From Mucilaginibacter sp. PAMC 26640 (lineage in GTDB: Bacteria; Bacteroidota; Bacteroidia; Sphingobacteriales; Sphingobacteriaceae): a DNA stretch of 64,000 bases. The stretch is from the NCBI GenBank assembly GCA_001596135.1, contig CP014773.1, forward strand, positions 2,294,001 through 2,358,000, read 5' to 3'. Positions 48,001-56,533 of this stretch are shown here, one piece after another. The notes under the pieces are model-generated. The model had not been told where the DNA came from. It was given only the letters and a program-made list of their open reading frames with translations, and made no database searches. The stretch's first letter is position 1; every line of letters starts with the position of its first letter. The position numbers and the translations under genes were made by a program.

Positions 48001-50205
48001 GGCGGTTGGTACATCTGCCATTATCTTGCCGTGGAAACGCATTACTGTTTTAGTAAAGCCAAGCTTCTGCAGGTCTATGCTATCCACCATCAGCGTAGCA
48101 TTAACCGCCGGATATTTCTTGTTCATATTAGCTTTGGCATCCAAACTAAAGTTAATGTTAGGGTCTATCATCCGGGCATTAGCCACATAACTACCGTTAC
48201 GCGCTGTTCCTTTGACCACAAGGTTTTTATAATTATACCCCTTAACGTAAGCGCTGGCCACGTTGCCGTTGAACTTTAGGCTGGCAGTCTTAGGATCGAG
48301 CCCGGCGCCGCTGATGTTAGCCGTCATGCTAACCATTCCCACCATTTGCGGCTGTTTGGTTAAGGCCCCAACATTAAGATTGTTGGCCTTTACGTTGGCG
48401 GTATAGGTCTCGCTGCCTTTGCGGGCACCACTCTTCAAGGCAGCCACTAAATCAACCGCGCCATAGCTGCTGCGCAGGTTCATTTTGGTGCTAAAGTTTT
48501 TCATGGTTCCCTTAAAGGTCCCTTTCAGATCCATGTTTTCGGGGATACTCACATTTGGCGGGATGGTACCTTTGGGTACCAGGCGCAAAATATCACTCCT
48601 GCTGGTGCGGAAGTCGTTTATGTTAAGATCGATGTAAGCTTTATTCACATCTGGTAATCCTTTAGCAACTGCAGATGCTTTAACGTAGGTATTGCCGAAG
48701 CCGCTCAGCTCCAGGCTGGGTATGCGCAGATTGGCAACGGTTCCGTTTACACGGCCATTGATCTTTAAAACGGTATTTGGGGATGATTTAAATGGCTCCA
48801 TAGATGCCATTGTTGGCATCAGCAGTAAAATATCTTTTAAACTTAATTTGCTGCCATCCAGGTTTGCATTAATGCTTAATGCGCCCAGGTTTTTAGTGAG
48901 CGATTCGATAGAAGGGTAACCAACAACCAGCTCTTTTTGAATAACCGATTGCGGGGTCTCCAAAAGCAAGTCTTTCAGATAAGCTCCCTTAGCACCATAA
49001 AAGAAATTGGTGTGGAAGGAATTGATCTTTAAGCCGCTTTTCTCATTAAAAGTAAAAGTGTTTACCCGGCCAGAAAGGCTATCCGGATTATATTTCAGGT
49101 TCTCTATATCAGTATTAAGGTTTTGGATGTGCATATGCGCAAAATCCAGACCGCGTTTAACAGGAGCCTGTGCGTCATTATCAAACTTAATATCGTCATT
49201 AACCAGTTTAATAGTACCGAGAGCAGCCGTCCAACCTTTTGCTGTTTGTTTTGCTGATACTAGTGTATCAAGTTTTTTAACGGCCTGTACGGCAGCTTTC
49301 ACCACTGTTTTAGGCTTGGCAAAAGTAAGGGCAGCCTTCGTATCATCCAGGTTGATAGATTTAACCCCCACAAACTGGTTCTTTAAGTCAATCTTATCCA
49401 TGTTCACCAGGAACTTGCCCAGGTCAACTTTGGCACTCATCTCATTGCTGCGATAATCAACTTTCACCTTATCTACATTGATCTCTCCGAGGCTTAGATC
49501 CATGTTTAATGGTTTCACCGCAGTGTCAACGGCAGCTGTTTGCGCTATGGAGGAACCCGCCAGAGTTTGAATGATACGCGCGTTGACACCACTCAAGTTA
49601 ATCTTAGGGATAGTGAATTTCATCTTATCCAAGTCGAAATCCTTTATCCGTGTATCAAAATGGCCCAACAGGAATTTCACATCGTTACCAGTAGTGGCAT
49701 CTTTGTAGGCCACATTAATCTTGTCTAATATGATCTTATCTACCGAGAATTGCATGGCAGCAGCGGTGTCAGTTGGTTTCGGCTCTTTCTTCTGCTCACC
49801 TGCGAAGGCTTTGATAATGTAATCAAAGTTGAAAAGGCTATCCGGACCACGGCTGATCTTGGCGGTAATTCCTTCCAGGTTAATCTCGTTGATCTCTACC
49901 TTATTTTTCAATAGTTTGAGCAGGGTGATATCAACCTTAAGTTTTTCACCGGCAATAAGTGTATCTTTTTTCTGATCCTCAAAATAAACGTTTTCCAGCA
50001 CCAACAGCTTCGGCAGGCCAAGGCTGATATGACCGATCTCCACCTTAGTGTGAATTTTATTCTGAAGAAAAGTAACCGCTTTATCCTTTGCAAAATTCTG
50101 CACGGCGGGTACCTGTATTAAAATAACTACAAGCAATATCAAAAAAATGACACTTGCAATTATCCAAAGTATTGTTTTGAGGGCTATACGTCCAAATCGT
50201 TCCAA
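45082..50205 (-). CDS. tamB: translocation/assembly module TamB (AsmA-like, DUF490)
   Basis: 1707 residues, starting at a TTG (an in-frame stop lies a few codons upstream, and no nearby ATG is better). A single N-terminal membrane anchor (ILWIIASVIFLILLVVILIQ) is followed by a very long beta-rich AsmA-like body and the C-terminal TamB domain (FDIVLPDSNYNVSS; ...GVDLNFGLTSGQDYSTG). It spans the periplasm as a bridge for phospholipid or outer-membrane protein movement. Its C-terminus is unusually charged (RYQQEQKLKDEKEKASQQQ). It is the first gene of a tamB-tamL operon. Confidence 0.9.
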   Translation of the reverse strand: MERFGRIALKTILWIIASVIFLILLVVILIQVPAVQNFAKDKAVTFLQNKIHTKVEIGHISLGLPKLLVLENVYFEDQKKDTLIAGEKLKVDITLLKLLKNKVEINEINLEGITAKISRGPDSLFNFDYIIKAFAGEQKKEPKPTDTAAAMQFSVDKIILDKINVAYKDATTGNDVKFLLGHFDTRIKDFDLDKMKFTIPKINLSGVNARIIQTLAGSSIAQTAAVDTAVKPLNMDLSLGEINVDKVKVDYRSNEMSAKVDLGKFLVNMDKIDLKNQFVGVKSINLDDTKAALTFAKPKTVVKAAVQAVKKLDTLVSAKQTAKGWTAALGTIKLVNDDIKFDNDAQAPVKRGLDFAHMHIQNLNTDIENLKYNPDSLSGRVNTFTFNEKSGLKINSFHTNFFYGAKGAYLKDLLLETPQSVIQKELVVGYPSIESLTKNLGALSINANLDGSKLSLKDILLLMPTMASMEPFKSSPNTVLKINGRVNGTVANLRIPSLELSGFGNTYVKASAVAKGLPDVNKAYIDLNINDFRTSRSDILRLVPKGTIPPNVSIPENMDLKGTFKGTMKNFSTKMNLRSSYGAVDLVAALKSGARKGSETYTANVKANNLNVGALTKQPQMVGMVSMTANISGAGLDPKTASLKFNGNVASAYVKGYNYKNLVVKGTARNGSYVANARMIDPNINFSLDAKANMNKKYPAVNATLMVDSIDLQKLGFTKTVMRFHGKIMADVPTADPDYLNANILATELLVNNAGTRINLDTVSLISTANADSSSLRLKTPMFYAHLGGKYKLTEIAPAVTDVINKYYNTALVSKTPVAKTKYSPQQFTFDARLVKTPLVEKFVPDLKQLDPVLLNGRFNSTSGELVVNASIPKVIYGTNTINNGKLAINTGNNALNYSLTLDEAKVGSSLDILYPSITGSAQNNQLGISLQVRDAAKKERYRVAGTFSVTPDVYQFSFLQDGVMLDYMPWAVNPNNALLYGNKGVLARSFSLTNSNQVLSINSNSGEFNSPITVDFKNFKIETLTKMAKQDTLQVGGTINGNAVVSNFQKSPVFEAAINVIDFSFKGDTVGNIALKVNNQTANAYAAQMNITGKGNQVDLNGMYYTLPESRFDLNLNIVNLNMKSIEGFSFGSIRNASGNITGALKVTGTTTAPAVRGNINFNKAAFNVSMLNSYFTMPQESITFNDEGIRFNDFTLVDSTGNKAIVTGSVYTKTYTDFKFGMDIRMNNFRVINSTKADNQLFYGKLFMDANVKIRGDMVKPVVDANLTVNKQTDLTIVIPTADPGVEDRKGVVEFIDKDAPKMDSMLLAKQLDSLKKSELTGLDVTATVNVDKNANFNIVVDERNGDIVHLKGEAHLSGGIDPSGKTSLTGTYVVNQGSYNLSYATISRKFNFKQGSTITWTGDPTSANIDLTAVYVANVPPIDLVANQLSDSNSGLYKQKLPFNVNLNLKNELMKPDISFDIVLPDSNYNVSSDVTTIVNTRLSQIRQDPNEMNKQVLGVLALGHFIGDNPLQSQGGSAGVEGAIRSSVSGLLTDQLNNLAGSLITGVDLNFGLTSGQDYSTGTAQNRTDLNVGLSKRFLNDRLTVSVGNNFNLEGAQAGQKTSNIAGNLSVNYKLTKDGRFAIRAYRKDEYIVIQGQVVETGLAFTLTVDYNRFREVFRKRSPEERAMRKRYQQEQKLKDEKEKASQQQDKDERAKTQTTTLQ

Positions 50206-50507
50206 ATTTGTAAAGGTTAAGAGTTACTACCTGTAGTTGTACATTTAATATGCTAAGTGCTTCCGAATACAGGGCTAAACACCCTGCTATAGCTAATGTT
50301 TGCAGAATTGACCGGAAATGCACAGAAATATTCGATAGCTGCAGCTATGTATTAATTTATTTTTACCGAAAAAGTATGCCACAGATTTTAAATGAACAAT
50401 GTAATGTAAAATAATGGCTGTGGAAATCTAATAATTGTTTTTGTTGGCCACCGTTTTTGTTTTTTGGTAAATTTGTAAGCTACACGATTTAGAGAGACAG
50501 ATTCATT
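50206..50507. promoter_or_regulatory. divergent intergenic region of tamB and dnaE, with dnaE promoter
   Basis: TAAATTTG (TAnnTTTG) at 50468-50475 with TTG about 21 bases upstream is a probable dnaE promoter, with a ~25-base leader. I see no gene here and no clear tamB promoter. Confidence 0.5.
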
Positions 50508-53500
50508 ATGCCCGATTTTTCGCACTTACACGTTCATACCCAATTTTCTTTACTTGATGGGGCAGCCGATATTACAAAGCTCTATAAAAAGGCCGCTGCG
50601 GATGGAATGAAAGCCCTGGCGATAACCGATCATGGTAACATGTTCGGCGCGTTTAAATTTGTGGCCGAAGCGGGTAAACACGGTATTAAACCGATTGTTG
50701 GCTGCGAGTTTTACGTAGTAGACGACAGACATAAAAAGCAATTTACCAAAGAAAAGAAAGATAAACGTTATCACCAGCTTATGCTGGCGAAGAATGCGGA
50801 AGGTTACCAAAACCTCATTAAACTCTGTTCATTAGGCTATATAGAGGGCCTGTACAGTAAGTGGCCCCGGATAGATAAGGAACTGATCTTGAAGTATCAT
50901 AAAGGTATCATTGCTACTACTTGCTGCCTGGGCGCATCTGTTCCACAGGCTATTTTGCGCGATGGCGAAGCTGCTGCAGAAATTGAATTTAAATGGTGGC
51001 TGGATTTATTCGGTGAGGATTTTTACATCGAAATGCAGCGGCACGACATCCCCGACCAGGACATTGTAAATATTGTGTTAGCCAAATTTGCCAAGAAATA
51101 CAACGTTAAGGTGATCTGCTCCAACGATTCACATTACGTGGATCAGCAGGATTCCAACGCACATGATATTTTGCTTTGCGTAAATACCGGCGATTTGCAG
51201 AGCACCCCCATTGCTACCGATGAAGAAGGTGGCAAGGGATATCGTTTTGGTTTTACCAACGATCAGTTTTATTTCAAGACCAAGGACGAAATGGGCAAGG
51301 TGTTTCATGACATGCCCGAGTCATTGGATAATACCCAGGAAATTGTAGATAAGGTGGATGTGCTGAAGCTTAAACGCGACATCCTGCTGCCTAACTACGT
51401 TATCCCGCCCGAATTCAAGATCCATAGTGATATGACACCGGATGCGGATACCCTTAACCAATGGGAGTATCTCAAGCACCTCACCTTTAAAGGCGCCAAG
51501 GAACGTTACATAGATATCAGCCCGGAAGCCGAGGAGCGCATCAATTTCGAGCTTTTTACCATCCGCACAATGGGTTTTGCCGGTTACTTTTTAATCGTGG
51601 CCGATTTCATCCGCGCCGGGCGTGATATGGGGGTATTTATTGGTCCGGGCCGTGGTTCCGCTGCAGGGTCGGTAGTGGCCTATTGTACGGGTATCACCAA
51701 TATCGATCCGCTGAAGTATAATCTCCTGTTCGAGCGTTTCCTTAACCCCGATCGTAAATCGATGCCCGATATTGATACGGACTTTGATGATGCCGGCCGC
51801 CAGAAGGTAATCGACTATGTGGTTGATAAATACGGTAAAAACCAGGTGGCGCAAATCATCACTTACGGCTCAATGGCTGCCCGTACCAGCATACAGGATG
51901 TGGGCCGCGTATTGGATATGCCCTTATCTGATGTAAATGCGTTGAAAAAACTGGTGCCGGATACGTTGGGAATTAACCTGAAGACAGCTATTGAACAGGT
52001 GCCCGAATTGCAAGCGATCTATAAATCAACTGATTTGAAAGGTATTGTGCTGCGCGAAGCAGAAAAGCTGGAAGGGTCTGTGCGTAATACAGGTGTGCAT
52101 GCGGCGGGGATAATTATCGCCCCTTATGATTTAACGGAGATTGTACCGGTGGCAACCGCTAAGGACTCTGATTTGCTGGTTACCCAGTATGACGGTAGGG
52201 TAATTGAGGATGCCGGGGTAATTAAGATGGACTTTTTGGGCCTGAAAACCCTGACCATTATAAAGGATGCCTTGCGGATGATCAAGCTGAATCATGACGT
52301 AACCATCGATATAGATTATATACCGCTCGACGACCAGAAGACCTATGAACTTTATCAGCGTGGGGATACCAACGGTACATTCCAGTTTGAAAGCGATGGC
52401 ATGCAAATGTACCTGCGCGATCTGAAGCCAGATAAATTCGAGGATCTGATTGCCATGAACGCGCTTTATCGCCCGGGCCCAATTGAGTATATCCCAAACT
52501 TTATCAAGCGTAAGCATGGCCAGGAACCAATTGTATTCGATTTGGCAGATATGGAAGAATACCTGGGCGAAACCTATGGTATTACGGTTTACCAGGAGCA
52601 GGTGATGCTTCTTTCGCAAAAATTAGCAGGCTTTAGTAAAGGAGATGCCGACGTTTTGCGGAAAGCGATGGGTAAAAAGCAGATCGAGATCCTCAATAAA
52701 ATGGAGTCGCAGTTTATGGATGGGGCGATTGCAAAGGGGCATGCTAAAGATAAGCTTACCAAGATCTGGAACGACTGGAAGGCTTTCGCCCAGTATGCCT
52801 TCAATAAATCGCACTCAACCTGTTATGCTTTCGTGGCGTATCAAACGGCCTTTTTAAAAGCGCATTATCCGGCAGAATATATGTCGGCAGTATTGAATAA
52901 CCAGAACAACATGGAGAAGATCACCTTCTTTATGGAAGAATGCCGCCGTATGGGCCTGGAAGTTCTTGGGCCGGATGTTAACGAAAGTGCCCTGGCTTTT
53001 GCGGCCAGTAAAAAAGGCGTAATCCGTTTTGGATTGGCGGGTGTTAAAGGTGTAGGTGAAAAAGCAGTTGAAAGTATTATTGAGGAGCGTAACGAACGTG
53101 GTCCTTACCAAAGTGTTTATGATTTTGCACAGCGATCAAACACAAGGTCGGTGAACCGGAAATCATACGAGAACCTGGTTTATGGCGGTGCATTTGATGA
53201 GTTTGGCTTAAACCGTGCACAGTTCTTCGCCAAAACCGAAAACGGCTTGCTTACAGGCGTAGAGCGGCTAATTAAATACAGTAACGATTATCAGAACACA
53301 AAAAATAGTTCACAGTCTTCCCTGTTTGGGGGCTCGGTGGCGTCCTATATTCCTGAGCCAACCATGCCCGAGGCAGACGAGTGGCCGCTGATAGAAAAAC
53401 TGAAGTACGAGAAGGATGTGATCGGCATTTATCTTACCGGCCATCCGCTGGATAATTACAAACTGGAGCTGGAAAAATATTGTAATACTACCATTAGCGA

Positions 53501-54098
53501 GTTGAAAGATGTTCAAAAAGCGCGCTCGGGCGAGGGCGGTGAAGAGGTAATGGCTAACCTGGCCAACCTGCGCAAACGCGGGGAGATCTGTATAGGTGGT
53601 CTGGTGGGTAATGTACAGCATAAAATGACCAAAATGGGTAAGCCGTTTGGCACCTTTGTGCTGGAAGATTACAATGAATCTTACGAGTTTGCATTTTTTG
53701 GGGAGGACTACGTGAAGTTCCGTAACCTGATGGTAGATGGGTATTTTCTGCACATTAAAGGTCTGATAGAGGAAAAATACAGACAAAAAGATAACTGGGA
53801 TATCAAAGTAACGGTGATGTCTTTGCTCTCCGAGATGCGGGACAGGCTTACCAAATCTATCACCGTTAGCTTGGATGTAAAGGCGCTGAATAATCAGCTG
53901 GTGGATAGCCTGCTGCAATTGGTTAGCACCAATAACGAAAAGTACCCGGCCAAGAGTTGTTCGCTTAAATTCAAGATCAATGATGGGGAAGATTCAATGT
54001 ATGTGAACCTTTCGTCCAAATCGCACAAGGTAAGCCCTACAGATGATCTGATGGCAGAGATCTATACATTAACTAATGTGGCGGCGGTGTTGGCTTAG
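50508..54098 (+). CDS. dnaE: DNA polymerase III subunit alpha
   Basis: 1196 residues. The N-terminal PHP domain starts FSHLHVHTQFSLLDGAADI with its metal-ligand histidines; the palm carries the catalytic aspartates in PDIDTDFDD (D421/D423/D425 region); downstream are a tandem helix-hairpin-helix region and an OB-fold (about 1000-1090). The enzyme is the replicative polymerase. It is somewhat longer than E. coli DnaE (1160). Confidence 0.97.
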   Translation: MPDFSHLHVHTQFSLLDGAADITKLYKKAAADGMKALAITDHGNMFGAFKFVAEAGKHGIKPIVGCEFYVVDDRHKKQFTKEKKDKRYHQLMLAKNAEGYQNLIKLCSLGYIEGLYSKWPRIDKELILKYHKGIIATTCCLGASVPQAILRDGEAAAEIEFKWWLDLFGEDFYIEMQRHDIPDQDIVNIVLAKFAKKYNVKVICSNDSHYVDQQDSNAHDILLCVNTGDLQSTPIATDEEGGKGYRFGFTNDQFYFKTKDEMGKVFHDMPESLDNTQEIVDKVDVLKLKRDILLPNYVIPPEFKIHSDMTPDADTLNQWEYLKHLTFKGAKERYIDISPEAEERINFELFTIRTMGFAGYFLIVADFIRAGRDMGVFIGPGRGSAAGSVVAYCTGITNIDPLKYNLLFERFLNPDRKSMPDIDTDFDDAGRQKVIDYVVDKYGKNQVAQIITYGSMAARTSIQDVGRVLDMPLSDVNALKKLVPDTLGINLKTAIEQVPELQAIYKSTDLKGIVLREAEKLEGSVRNTGVHAAGIIIAPYDLTEIVPVATAKDSDLLVTQYDGRVIEDAGVIKMDFLGLKTLTIIKDALRMIKLNHDVTIDIDYIPLDDQKTYELYQRGDTNGTFQFESDGMQMYLRDLKPDKFEDLIAMNALYRPGPIEYIPNFIKRKHGQEPIVFDLADMEEYLGETYGITVYQEQVMLLSQKLAGFSKGDADVLRKAMGKKQIEILNKMESQFMDGAIAKGHAKDKLTKIWNDWKAFAQYAFNKSHSTCYAFVAYQTAFLKAHYPAEYMSAVLNNQNNMEKITFFMEECRRMGLEVLGPDVNESALAFAASKKGVIRFGLAGVKGVGEKAVESIIEERNERGPYQSVYDFAQRSNTRSVNRKSYENLVYGGAFDEFGLNRAQFFAKTENGLLTGVERLIKYSNDYQNTKNSSQSSLFGGSVASYIPEPTMPEADEWPLIEKLKYEKDVIGIYLTGHPLDNYKLELEKYCNTTISELKDVQKARSGEGGEEVMANLANLRKRGEICIGGLVGNVQHKMTKMGKPFGTFVLEDYNESYEFAFFGEDYVKFRNLMVDGYFLHIKGLIEEKYRQKDNWDIKVTVMSLLSEMRDRLTKSITVSLDVKALNNQLVDSLLQLVSTNNEKYPAKSCSLKFKINDGEDSMYVNLSSKSHKVSPTDDLMAEIYTLTNVAAVLA

Positions 54099-54111
54099 GA
54101 GAGGGTGTGAA

Positions 54112-54445
54112 CTATTTTATGCTATTCAGCAGAATTAGTATTTGCTTGTCTGTAATATTTGCCTGTTCGGATTTGTCGAATATGGCGAGCAGATAAATAA
54201 CGTCCTCGTCATTGTTTATTACTGATGTGAGTAACTATCCTGGCACCACCGCTTTTGCCTTTGTTCTTGCTGGTTATCGAAAAGCGTAGTTTATAGCATG
54301 AGTTGCCTAAAGATAGGCCAGACCTAGGATTTTCTAGTAATTGCGTCTTTAGTTTTAATAAATCTGATTTTAGCGATTTGTACTTTTTACTTAATCGTTT
54401 AATGTCCTTTTCAAAACTCGCAACGGCTTTTATCCTATAATTCAT
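54112..54445 (-). pseudogene. RelE/ParE-family toxin, frameshifted
   Basis: The first 78 codons encode a RelE-like toxin (IKAVASFEKDIKRLSKKYKS; LGNSCYKLRFSITSKNKGKS; GARIVTH) but end prematurely at ISNKQ. Removing one A from the AAA run near 54213-54219 restores a frame that continues ...YLLAIFDKSEQANI and ends at a TAG at 54112, the expected C-terminal strand and tail. So the gene carries a +1 shift and lacks the C-terminal part of the fold. A base-calling error in this homopolymer would make it intact. The antitoxin overlaps it by 11 bases. Confidence 0.8.
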
Positions 54446-54638
54446 TTATCAGATCATCAAAATCATTGGCTTCGGCGTTGCCTGATTTTACCTCATTTAA
54501 TTCTTTAACCGCCTCTTTAATTTTTGATATTAGTTCGTTTTTCGAGTCGATTTTTTTTACCGATACGCCTAATTCTTTCAATAATATCCTAACTGCTTTT
54601 TCTTTTTTGTCGGGTATGGAAATTTGGAGTGTAGTCAT
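54435..54638 (-). CDS. antitoxin of the RelE/ParE-type pair
   Basis: 67 residues. A beta-strand-like start TLQISIPDKKEKAVRILLKE and a charged helical C-terminus ending FDDLINEL match small antitoxins that accompany RelE toxins in Bacteroidota. I cannot name its DNA-binding fold. The stop overlaps the toxin start by 11 bases, the usual antitoxin-first order. An inverted repeat (54708-54727) lies about 70 bases upstream and could be its operator. Confidence 0.7.
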   Translation of the reverse strand: MTTLQISIPDKKEKAVRILLKELGVSVKKIDSKNELISKIKEAVKELNEVKSGNAEANDFDDLINEL

Positions 54639-54707
54639 TGGAATTCGCTTTTAACAAATATGATAAAGATTAGAATTATCTTCAGCATCATAATTTAAAG
54701 AAACAGT

Positions 54708-54727
54708 TATGCTATTTTTATAGCATA
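54708..54727. promoter_or_regulatory. inverted repeat between antitoxin and small ORF
   Basis: Perfect arms TATGCTAT and ATAGCATA around TTTT. It lies just before the ATG of the small plus-strand ORF and upstream of the divergent antitoxin, so it could be an operator for either. Confidence 0.4.
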
Positions 54728-54728
54728 G

Positions 54729-54875
54729 ATGAAAAAATTAGAGCAACTAAAAGAAACACCTTTCAGATTAAAAAGAGAAATTCAAGCAATGTATCATTTC
54801 GTTATTAAAAGTGCCGATTATGACCCGAAAATCGTCGGATTGGTACAAGCAATGGCAAGAAGGTTAGGTGGATAA
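54729..54875 (+). CDS. small hypothetical protein (48 residues)
   Basis: A short frame encodes a basic peptide (MKKLEQLKETPFRLKREIQA... ending ARRLGG). Its composition looks like protein, but I do not recognise it and it has no membrane segment. It may be a truncated gene. Evidence is limited to the open frame and the palindrome just before its start. Confidence 0.35.
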   Translation: MKKLEQLKETPFRLKREIQAMYHFVIKSADYDPKIVGLVQAMARRLGG

Positions 54876-55201
54876 TTCCAAAGCCGCGTATTGCATAAAC
54901 TTGTCAATATTTAAAAAGCCTCTTTTATACCCTGTAAAGTTTTTTGAAGAATTTCGATTCGCCCGGGTAAATGTATTTCCCTTTTTTATCGTATTAGAGA
55001 TCGTTGGAAAAGAGGTGAGGGTTAATGCTGTTTTCATACAAGCCGTAATTCGGTAAATTTATAATTACACTATCCATTTATTTTACGTCTGTCATTCTTA
55101 TCCATATTGTTAATATAATTGTCACATTGTCATACAGCAACTTGTGGCAAGCTATTTGAATACTCTATATTTGTACATTAAAAATTAAAATAAAAAATAT
55201 C
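54876..55201 (+). promoter_or_regulatory. intergenic region with trxA promoter
   Basis: TTG at 55142-55144 and TATATTTG at 55166-55173 (spacing 21) form a TAnnTTTG-type promoter about 29 bases before trxA. Nothing else is evident in this AT-rich stretch; a possible 62-codon frame is not convincing. Confidence 0.55.
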
Positions 55202-55522
55202 ATGGCTTTAGAAATAACTGATGCAAACTTCGAAGAACTTGTTCTTAAATCGGATAAACCGGTACTTGTAGATTTTTGGGCAGAGTGGTGCGGTCCGTGT
55301 AGAATGGTTGGCCCGGTAGTGGAAGAGCTTGCTAAAGAATACGATGGCAAAGCCGTTGTAGGCAAAGTAAATGTCGACCTTAACTCGGGGATTTCTATTA
55401 AATATGGTATCCGTAATATCCCGGCCTTATTATTCTTTAAGAACGGCGAGATTGTAGACAAACAAATCGGTGCTGTACCAAAATCAGTATTAGCTGATAA
55501 ACTGGCTAAACAATTAGCATAA
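55202..55522 (+). CDS. trxA: thioredoxin
   Basis: 106 residues, normal for thioredoxin. The redox site WCGPC (Cys30, Cys33) follows VLVDFWAEW, and the cis-proline segment is IRNIPALLFFKNGEI. It reduces disulfides in the cytoplasm; no signal peptide. It has its own promoter and terminator. Confidence 0.97.
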   Translation: MALEITDANFEELVLKSDKPVLVDFWAEWCGPCRMVGPVVEELAKEYDGKAVVGKVNVDLNSGISIKYGIRNIPALLFFKNGEIVDKQIGAVPKSVLADKLAKQLA

Positions 55523-55540
55523 GCATTAAAACATATTAAT

Positions 55541-55575
55541 AAAAAGGGCTTCGATTTTATATCGAAGCCCTTTTT
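55541..55575 (+). terminator. intrinsic terminator after trxA
   Basis: AAAAAGGGCTTCGAT pairs with ATCGAAGCCCTTTTT around a 5-base loop, with flanking A and T runs, so it could work in both directions. Confidence 0.92.
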
Positions 55576-55652
55576 GTTTGGCGAAAAGCTGAAAGACTAA
55601 TGGTAACAGCACTATAAGCTTTGAGCTCTAGTCTCTCAGCTTCCATCTTAAT

Positions 55653-56357
55653 TTACATTTTGCTAATATCACCGCTGCCGGATTTGGTGGTGTGCACATT
55701 TTTTGCCGAGCCGGTGTAATGAACATCGCCCGAGCCACCAACCGATATATCCAATTTTTCTGAGGCGTTTACGCTGGCATCACCACTGCCACCCACGCGC
55801 ACAATTGATGTTACAGTAACCAGGTTCCGGGCTGTAAAATCACCAGAACCGCCAACCTTTACATTCGAGATGTCTGCCGAGCCACTGATGGTCATATCGC
55901 CGGAGCCACCTACACTGCTTTCCAATTCTTTAACTGCAACTTTACCGGTAATATCGCCAGACCCACTCAGGCTTAGTTTTAATGAAGGTGCGCGCAAGCC
56001 ATCTTTAAAGTCAATATCGCCGGACCCGGAGAGCGAAACCGCCGTTACATCTTTAATAGACACATAAACAATCATTTTTTTGTTGTTGTTGTCCCAATGC
56101 CAACCATTGCTGTTTTTTGTGTATATTTTAAGTGTGCCGCCATCAACTTCTGTAATGATGCGATCTATTACATTTGCAGGGGCTTCCACATTTACCGATT
56201 CTGAAGAGCCCTGGGTGATGCGTACATCAAAAGAACCTGCCAGGTGTACGGCGTTAAAACCGGTTAAATGACGATCCTGTTTGCTTGTTTGTGAAAATGC
56301 TAAGCTCGTTAAGGTTAACAATGCTGTTGCCAGTATAGTTGCTTTGAATGCTTTCAT
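55653..56357 (-). CDS. exported DUF2807 (head-GIN) domain protein
   Basis: 234 residues from the ATG at 56357. A signal peptide (ATALLTLTSLAFSQ) precedes a repetitive beta-solenoid with recurring GSGD motifs (SLSGSGDIDF, GGSGDMTISG, GGSGDFTARN, GGSGDASVNA), the hallmark of DUF2807, often annotated as a putative auto-transporter adhesin head domain. Located in the periplasm or at the surface. Its function is unknown. The repeated DNA may be prone to recombination. Confidence 0.85.
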   Translation of the reverse strand: MKAFKATILATALLTLTSLAFSQTSKQDRHLTGFNAVHLAGSFDVRITQGSSESVNVEAPANVIDRIITEVDGGTLKIYTKNSNGWHWDNNNKKMIVYVSIKDVTAVSLSGSGDIDFKDGLRAPSLKLSLSGSGDITGKVAVKELESSVGGSGDMTISGSADISNVKVGGSGDFTARNLVTVTSIVRVGGSGDASVNASEKLDISVGGSGDVHYTGSAKNVHTTKSGSGDISKM

Positions 56358-56475
56358 GGTGTTTTTAGTTTGTGTTTGATCTATTAGACGCACGCTGTTT
56401 CCAGGAAGTTGCATTTTACCGAAAAAAAATATTGATGTTCGAAAGGTAAATAGACCGGGTTGAATTCACCAGTTT

Positions 56476-56518
56476 TAAAAAGGAAAGCGCAGAGATCAAT
56501 AGATTTCTGCGCTTTCCT
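56476..56518 (-). terminator. intrinsic terminator of the second M1 peptidase gene
   Basis: Perfect 13-base arms AGGAAAGCGCAGA (56481-56493) and TCTGCGCTTTCCT (56506-56518), followed on the minus strand by a run of T. Confidence 0.85.
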
Positions 56519-56533
56519 GTAAGTTTTTTAAAA

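Noticed and set aside
53310..53918. 202-residue protein opposite dnaE
   Set aside because: It is antisense to conserved dnaE sequence without a family motif.
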